A stretch of DNA of 64,000 nt, from positions 62,001-126,000 of the forward strand of contig NZ_SAYT01000004.1 in assembly GCF_004296575.1 (NCBI RefSeq). The letters run 5' to 3'. This DNA comes from Dyella amyloliquefaciens. Its GTDB lineage: Bacteria; Pseudomonadota; Gammaproteobacteria; Xanthomonadales; Rhodanobacteraceae. Position numbers and translations under genes: made by a program. Under the pieces are notes generated by a model. The model saw nothing but the letters and a program-made list of their open reading frames with translations, was not told the origin of the DNA and did no database searches. Below are positions 61,106 to 64,000 of this stretch, piece after piece (within the stretch, counting starts at the first letter, position 1; each line of letters begins with the position of its first letter).

Positions 61106-62377
61106 TCAGATCGGGTCTTCGATCGACTTGGCGAGCTGGGTGAAGAGCTTCGGGCCGGTCTCGGTCATGTGCCAGCAGTCTTCCAGGCGGATGCCGAATT
61201 CACCGGGAATGTAGAGGCCCGGCTCATCGGAGAAACACATGCCTGCCGCGAGCGGCGTGGCGTCGCCGTGGACGAGATAGGGCGACTCGTGGCCGTCCAG
61301 ACCGATGCCGTGACCGGTGCGGTGCGGAAGACCGGGCAGGTGGTAGCCGGGGCCCCAGCCTTCCTTTTCGTAGTAGGCGCGCACGGCGTCGTCGATGCTG
61401 CCCACCGGAGCGCCGAGCTTGGCGGTGGCCAGCGCAATTTCCTGGCCGCGCTTGACGGTATCCCAGACCTTCCGCTGTTTCGCGGTCGGCTGACCCATCA
61501 CCCAGGTGCGCGAGATGTCCGATTGATAGCCATGCACGGCACAGCCCACGTCCATCAGGATCACCGAGCCTTCGTGCAGGGTCTCTGCCTTGTGCGAGCC
61601 GTGCGGGTAGGCGCTGGCCTCGTTGATCAGCACGAGGGCGAACTCCGGCGCGCCGCCCAGGGCGACGGTGGCGGCATTCATCATGTTGGCGATTTCGTCC
61701 GGACGCATGCCGACGCGGACGTTGCCATGGACATAGCGCAGCGCAGCCAGGGTGACGTCGTTGGCGGTCTGCATCAGCGCGAGTTCGGCCGGAGACTTGA
61801 TCAAGCGGACGGCTTTGACCAGCGCGTCGCCGGAGACCACGTTGTAGGCGCCTGCGCTCGCGTCACGCACACCGTCGACTATGAACAGGCGCGTGGTGGC
61901 CTCGAAGGCGATCGGGCCGGAGGTAACGCCGCGGTCGCGAAGCGCGCCGACGATGCGGGCGAACGGGCTCTCGTGCTCATTCCAGGGGCGCACGTCGCCG
62001 GGCACCGCCAGGGTTTCGCGGATCGAGGGTTCTTCGAAGGCCGGGGTCACGACGACAAGGTCGCCATGGGCCGGAATCACGGCGGCCGTCGTACGTTCCG
62101 AGCGATGCCACTGGATGCCGGTGAAGTAGTCCAGGCTCGAGCCCGACTCCAGGATCAGGGCACCGATCTTCTGCTCGACCATCAGCTTCTGCAGCCTGGC
62201 GATCCGGGCGAGGCGTTCCTCCACGGAAATCGGCTTGGCACCGGTGGTCATGGAGGTCAATCCGGCCATGCTGTTCGATGCAGCAGGCGCGGCTTGGGCC
62301 GACCGGCTACCCAGCATGAGGGCAGCAGACGCGGCAGTGGTGGCTACAGCTCCAGCAAGAAAGTCGCGACGACGCAT
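61106..62377 (-). CDS. Tat-exported M24 family metallopeptidase (Xaa-Pro type)
   Basis: 423 residues with a twin-arginine signal (MRRRDFLAGAVATTAASAAL). The N-terminal creatinase-like domain leads to the pita-bread peptidase domain. Metal ligands are the Asp pair in MDVGCAVHGYQSDISRTWVM, the His in HRTGHGIGLDGHE, the Glu in SDEPGLYIPGEFGI, and the Glu in IRLEDCWHMTE. This pattern fits aminopeptidase P/prolidase-like M24B enzymes. It would cleave X-Pro or similar peptides in the periplasm, working beside the M1 and S10 peptidases. It stands alone. Confidence 0.94.
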   Translation of the reverse strand: MRRRDFLAGAVATTAASAALMLGSRSAQAAPAASNSMAGLTSMTTGAKPISVEERLARIARLQKLMVEQKIGALILESGSSLDYFTGIQWHRSERTTAAVIPAHGDLVVVTPAFEEPSIRETLAVPGDVRPWNEHESPFARIVGALRDRGVTSGPIAFEATTRLFIVDGVRDASAGAYNVVSGDALVKAVRLIKSPAELALMQTANDVTLAALRYVHGNVRVGMRPDEIANMMNAATVALGGAPEFALVLINEASAYPHGSHKAETLHEGSVILMDVGCAVHGYQSDISRTWVMGQPTAKQRKVWDTVKRGQEIALATAKLGAPVGSIDDAVRAYYEKEGWGPGYHLPGLPHRTGHGIGLDGHESPYLVHGDATPLAAGMCFSDEPGLYIPGEFGIRLEDCWHMTETGPKLFTQLAKSIEDPI

Positions 62378-62562
62378 GAAGACTCCGGACCGGTTGAGAG
62401 GTTGCTTTGCAGTATGAGGCTGGAGTCGGCGGCGCGACTACTGCCTGGCTAGGTGTGAGATCGCGCTATGCGTGAACACCACGGCCAAGTGCAGCATGCG
62501 GTGAACCTGGGCGCCTGTGCTCAAAGTGATACAGGCAGGGATTATCCCGTCGGAAACTGACC

Positions 62563-62940
62563 TCAGGAGGGAAGGCTCCCTAGATTCAGCTGAAACCGGA
62601 TGCCCTGCACGAACGCCTGCTCCTGCAAACTCTTTCGATAGTCGTCGATGGAAAACACACCGTCGGAGAAGCGGTCGAAGAATCGCTGGATCTCGTTCTG
62701 CGGGCCGCCATAGCAATCAAGCACAATCAGCACCCACTTTCCGATGGCATCGGGAAACTTCGCCGATAGCTGGCCATCCAGGGCCGCGTCGACGCAGCCA
62801 TACATGCGAGCCTGAATTCTCTTGAGGTGGGTGATCGTCTCGCCCTCCCACGGGCCTGCCTCGACGAGCACCATCTGCCACTCGTCAGGCTCTTCGCCTA
62901 CCGCAATGACATCGACAACCACCTCGTGCGGATCGGTCAT
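62563..62940 (-). CDS. DUF6572-like cytoplasmic protein
   Basis: 125 residues. The pattern VVVDVIAVGEEPDEWQMVLV, then ETITHLKRIQARMYGCVDAA, then FPDAIGKWVLIVLDCYGGPQ, then NEIQRFFDRFSDGVF matches DUF6572 in length and order. No catalytic motif is evident. Such proteins are small and of unknown function, sometimes near polymorphic-toxin immunity genes, though no toxin is visible here. It lies on the minus strand upstream of nothing recognisable. Confidence 0.68.
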   Translation of the reverse strand: MTDPHEVVVDVIAVGEEPDEWQMVLVEAGPWEGETITHLKRIQARMYGCVDAALDGQLSAKFPDAIGKWVLIVLDCYGGPQNEIQRFFDRFSDGVFSIDDYRKSLQEQAFVQGIRFQLNLGSLPS

Positions 62941-63048
62941 TCGCTTTGCCTCATGGTGCGTTTCCCTTGCGGAACCGTCTCGCGACCGGTCGAAGCCGGC
63001 GGGTCAAATCGCGCGACTCGTACTACGCGCATCCAACGAAGCGGGTCG

Positions 63049-63510
63049 TCACTTGACGATCCCGAACATGTACAGCGCAAGGATGGGGCCGACGATCAAC
63101 ACGACCGAACCCACCAGGCATAGCACCCCGGCAACGACCACATTCCAGTTGGATCGGAAGGAATACCTGGGGTCTTCGGCAATGGCCGGCTTGGTGAGCT
63201 GATAGGTCTCGGCGATGTGCCGGGCGGTAATGACGTAGGCAATGGCAAAGGGCATGCCTGACGTCTTTTCCGGCAGAAAAGGCAGCAATAGCCAAAGCGC
63301 TGCGATGAGTGCTGCACCGAGAATCAGGCAACGTCGCGCATAAGTGTATTTCTCGAGCGCAACGAAGTTTTTCCACAAGAAATAGATAAGCCCGACCGGG
63401 CCACCAAGAAACGTCCCGAAGGCGATCTGGATGGGTGAGTAAATGGCTATGGCCGGCGATACTGCCTTGTTGAACGTCGTAGCTGGTGCAGCGTACTGGT
63501 CTTGCGACAT
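63049..63510 (-). CDS. Small inner-membrane protein of unknown function
   Basis: About 153 residues from ATG 63510 (MSQDQYAAPATTFNKAVSPA), preferred over 63522 because GGGGGATGG precedes it. Four hydrophobic segments: IAIYSPIQIAFGTFLGGPVG, RCLILGAALIAALWLLLPFL, MPFAIAYVITARHIAE and VVVAGVLCLVGSVVLIVGPI. I do not recognise a named family. It lies between the DUF6572-like gene and the right-edge gene on the same strand. Confidence 0.68.
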   Translation of the reverse strand: MSQDQYAAPATTFNKAVSPAIAIYSPIQIAFGTFLGGPVGLIYFLWKNFVALEKYTYARRCLILGAALIAALWLLLPFLPEKTSGMPFAIAYVITARHIAETYQLTKPAIAEDPRYSFRSNWNVVVAGVLCLVGSVVLIVGPILALYMFGIVK

Positions 63511-63678
63511 CCATCCCCCCATGTATGTGCCTGACCAAGGCGTCTCGCGGGTTCGTGCCTGGTCGTTGAGCGACTTTCGTTCTAACGCGGACGTGCATGC
63601 CGCGACATCCCGATCTCATTCGGAATGATCAATCGATCCGGAGAGCACTCGGCCTCAAGCCGAGTCGCGCATCCCTCG

Positions 63679-63713
63679 CAAGCGGGGCCGAAGACGCCTC
63701 CGGACCCCGCTTG
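63679..63713 (-). terminator. Hairpin at the 3' end of the right-edge gene
   Basis: CAAGCGGGG (63679-63687) pairs with CCCCGCTTG (63705-63713), and the loop itself contains CCG/CGG. It begins about 18 bp downstream of the stop codon of the right-edge minus-strand gene. No clear T-tract follows. Confidence 0.65.
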
Positions 63714-63730
63714 ACCGGGCTAGGCCACGC

Positions 63731-64000
63731 TCAATGCCCTAGCGGCAACACCGTGAACCGGTTGCACAGGAAGGTGCTTCCCGACGCGTCCTTGGTCTTG
63801 GCGTAGGTCTTTTCGCGCAGCGTTACGACCTCGCCTTGAATGCAACGCTGGTTCTCGTGGAGAAGGTCGGCAAAGCTGCCAGGACGCGGCGGCGTGTCAC
63901 CCTCCGCGCGCTTCTCCTCTCCATAGCCAAGCCAGTAGCTGACCCAGTCGGCGGGCGGCTTGGCCGGGCTCGTGGACGATTTGCCTGCCTGGTAACCCAG
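63731..64000 (-). CDS. C-terminal part of an unrecognised protein (runs off the right edge)
   Basis: About 89 codons read from the window edge to a TGA at 63731-63733. The visible part reads GYQAGKSSTSPAKPPADWVS, then YWLGYGEEKRAEGDTPPRPG, then SFADLLHENQRCIQGEVVTL and ends NRFTVLPLGH. It is hydrophilic, with two cysteines (NQRCIQ and FLCNRF) that could pair. Codon use and the following hairpin support a real gene, but I cannot name the family without the N-terminus. Confidence 0.65.
   Translation of the reverse strand: MGYQAGKSSTSPAKPPADWVSYWLGYGEEKRAEGDTPPRPGSFADLLHENQRCIQGEVVTLREKTYAKTKDASGSTFLCNRFTVLPLGH

Overview
The window is high-GC DNA (mid-60s % by eye) with dense genes on both strands, and it reads as a chromosomal segment of a Gammaproteobacterium of the Xanthomonadales/Lysobacterales, most likely the Rhodanobacteraceae (Dyella, Luteibacter, Frateuria or Rhodanobacter type). 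This placement is inference. It rests on the mix of paired S10 serine carboxypeptidases, TonB-dependent receptors with large plug and barrel domains, a long-form QueF, a perfect CRP/Clp-type site, and the REP and CCCTCTCC-type intergenic repeats typical of that order. There is no phage, integrase, CRISPR array or rRNA. One tRNA-Arg(CCG) is present.

Layout. 0-4 kb: a minus-strand run of two paralogous S10 peptidases and a Tat-exported AcpA-type phosphatase that continues off the left edge. 4-13 kb: a small secreted protein; a MASE1 membrane protein with a degenerate kinase module behind a perfect Clp-like site; a divergent Lrp regulator/EamA exporter pair; cupin, GST, Pr6Pr and TMEM175 genes; an SDR-DoxX fusion with a DUF2269 protein; ubiE. 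13-18.3 kb: tRNA-Arg with a strong terminator, a TonB receptor, then a sulfide/persulfide detoxification operon (two YeeE/YedE channel halves, an MBL-fold persulfide dioxygenase-like enzyme, and a BigR/SqrR-type ArsR repressor that keeps the two sensing cysteines). 18.3-25.7 kb: CsbD and HdeD stress genes, a lipoprotein, queF, an M1 peptidase, a REP doublet and a penicillin acylase-type hydrolase. 25.8-29.4 kb: a coupled group of NTF2-like protein, LytS-type kinase, LytTR regulator and membrane acyltransferase. 29.4-34.7 kb: a same-strand group of TonB receptor, secreted class A acid phosphatase and QseBC-like two-component system, possibly a regulated phospho-compound scavenging unit.

34.7-43 kb is a mosaic of single genes: cupin, Gfo/Idh oxidoreductase, PEP-mutase-like enzyme, AraC regulator, a 47-residue four-cysteine protein, GAF protein, SRPBCC protein, OmpA lipoprotein, GNAT and an orphan HigA-like antitoxin. 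43-58 kb looks more accessory. It holds a DUF1254 protein, a decayed autotransporter barrel remnant, a secretory-lipase-like hydrolase, a two-TM K+ channel, a DUF2252 protein, a SulP-STAS transporter, an intact 1890-residue autotransporter with 91-residue near-identical tandem repeats, and an IS6-type transposase remnant broken by a stop codon. 58-64 kb: an alpha/beta hydrolase, a LysR regulator divergent from a lipocalin-like protein with a perfect 19-bp palindrome between them, a Tat-exported M24 peptidase, a DUF6572-like protein, a small membrane protein, and the 3' end of an unrecognised gene at the right edge.

The most interesting groupings are the receptor-phosphatase-two-component operon, the BigR sulfide operon with its likely operator, the LytTR-acyltransferase operon, and the autotransporter locus with its tandem repeats beside pseudogene and IS remnants. 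I found no unmistakably new defence or biosynthetic system.
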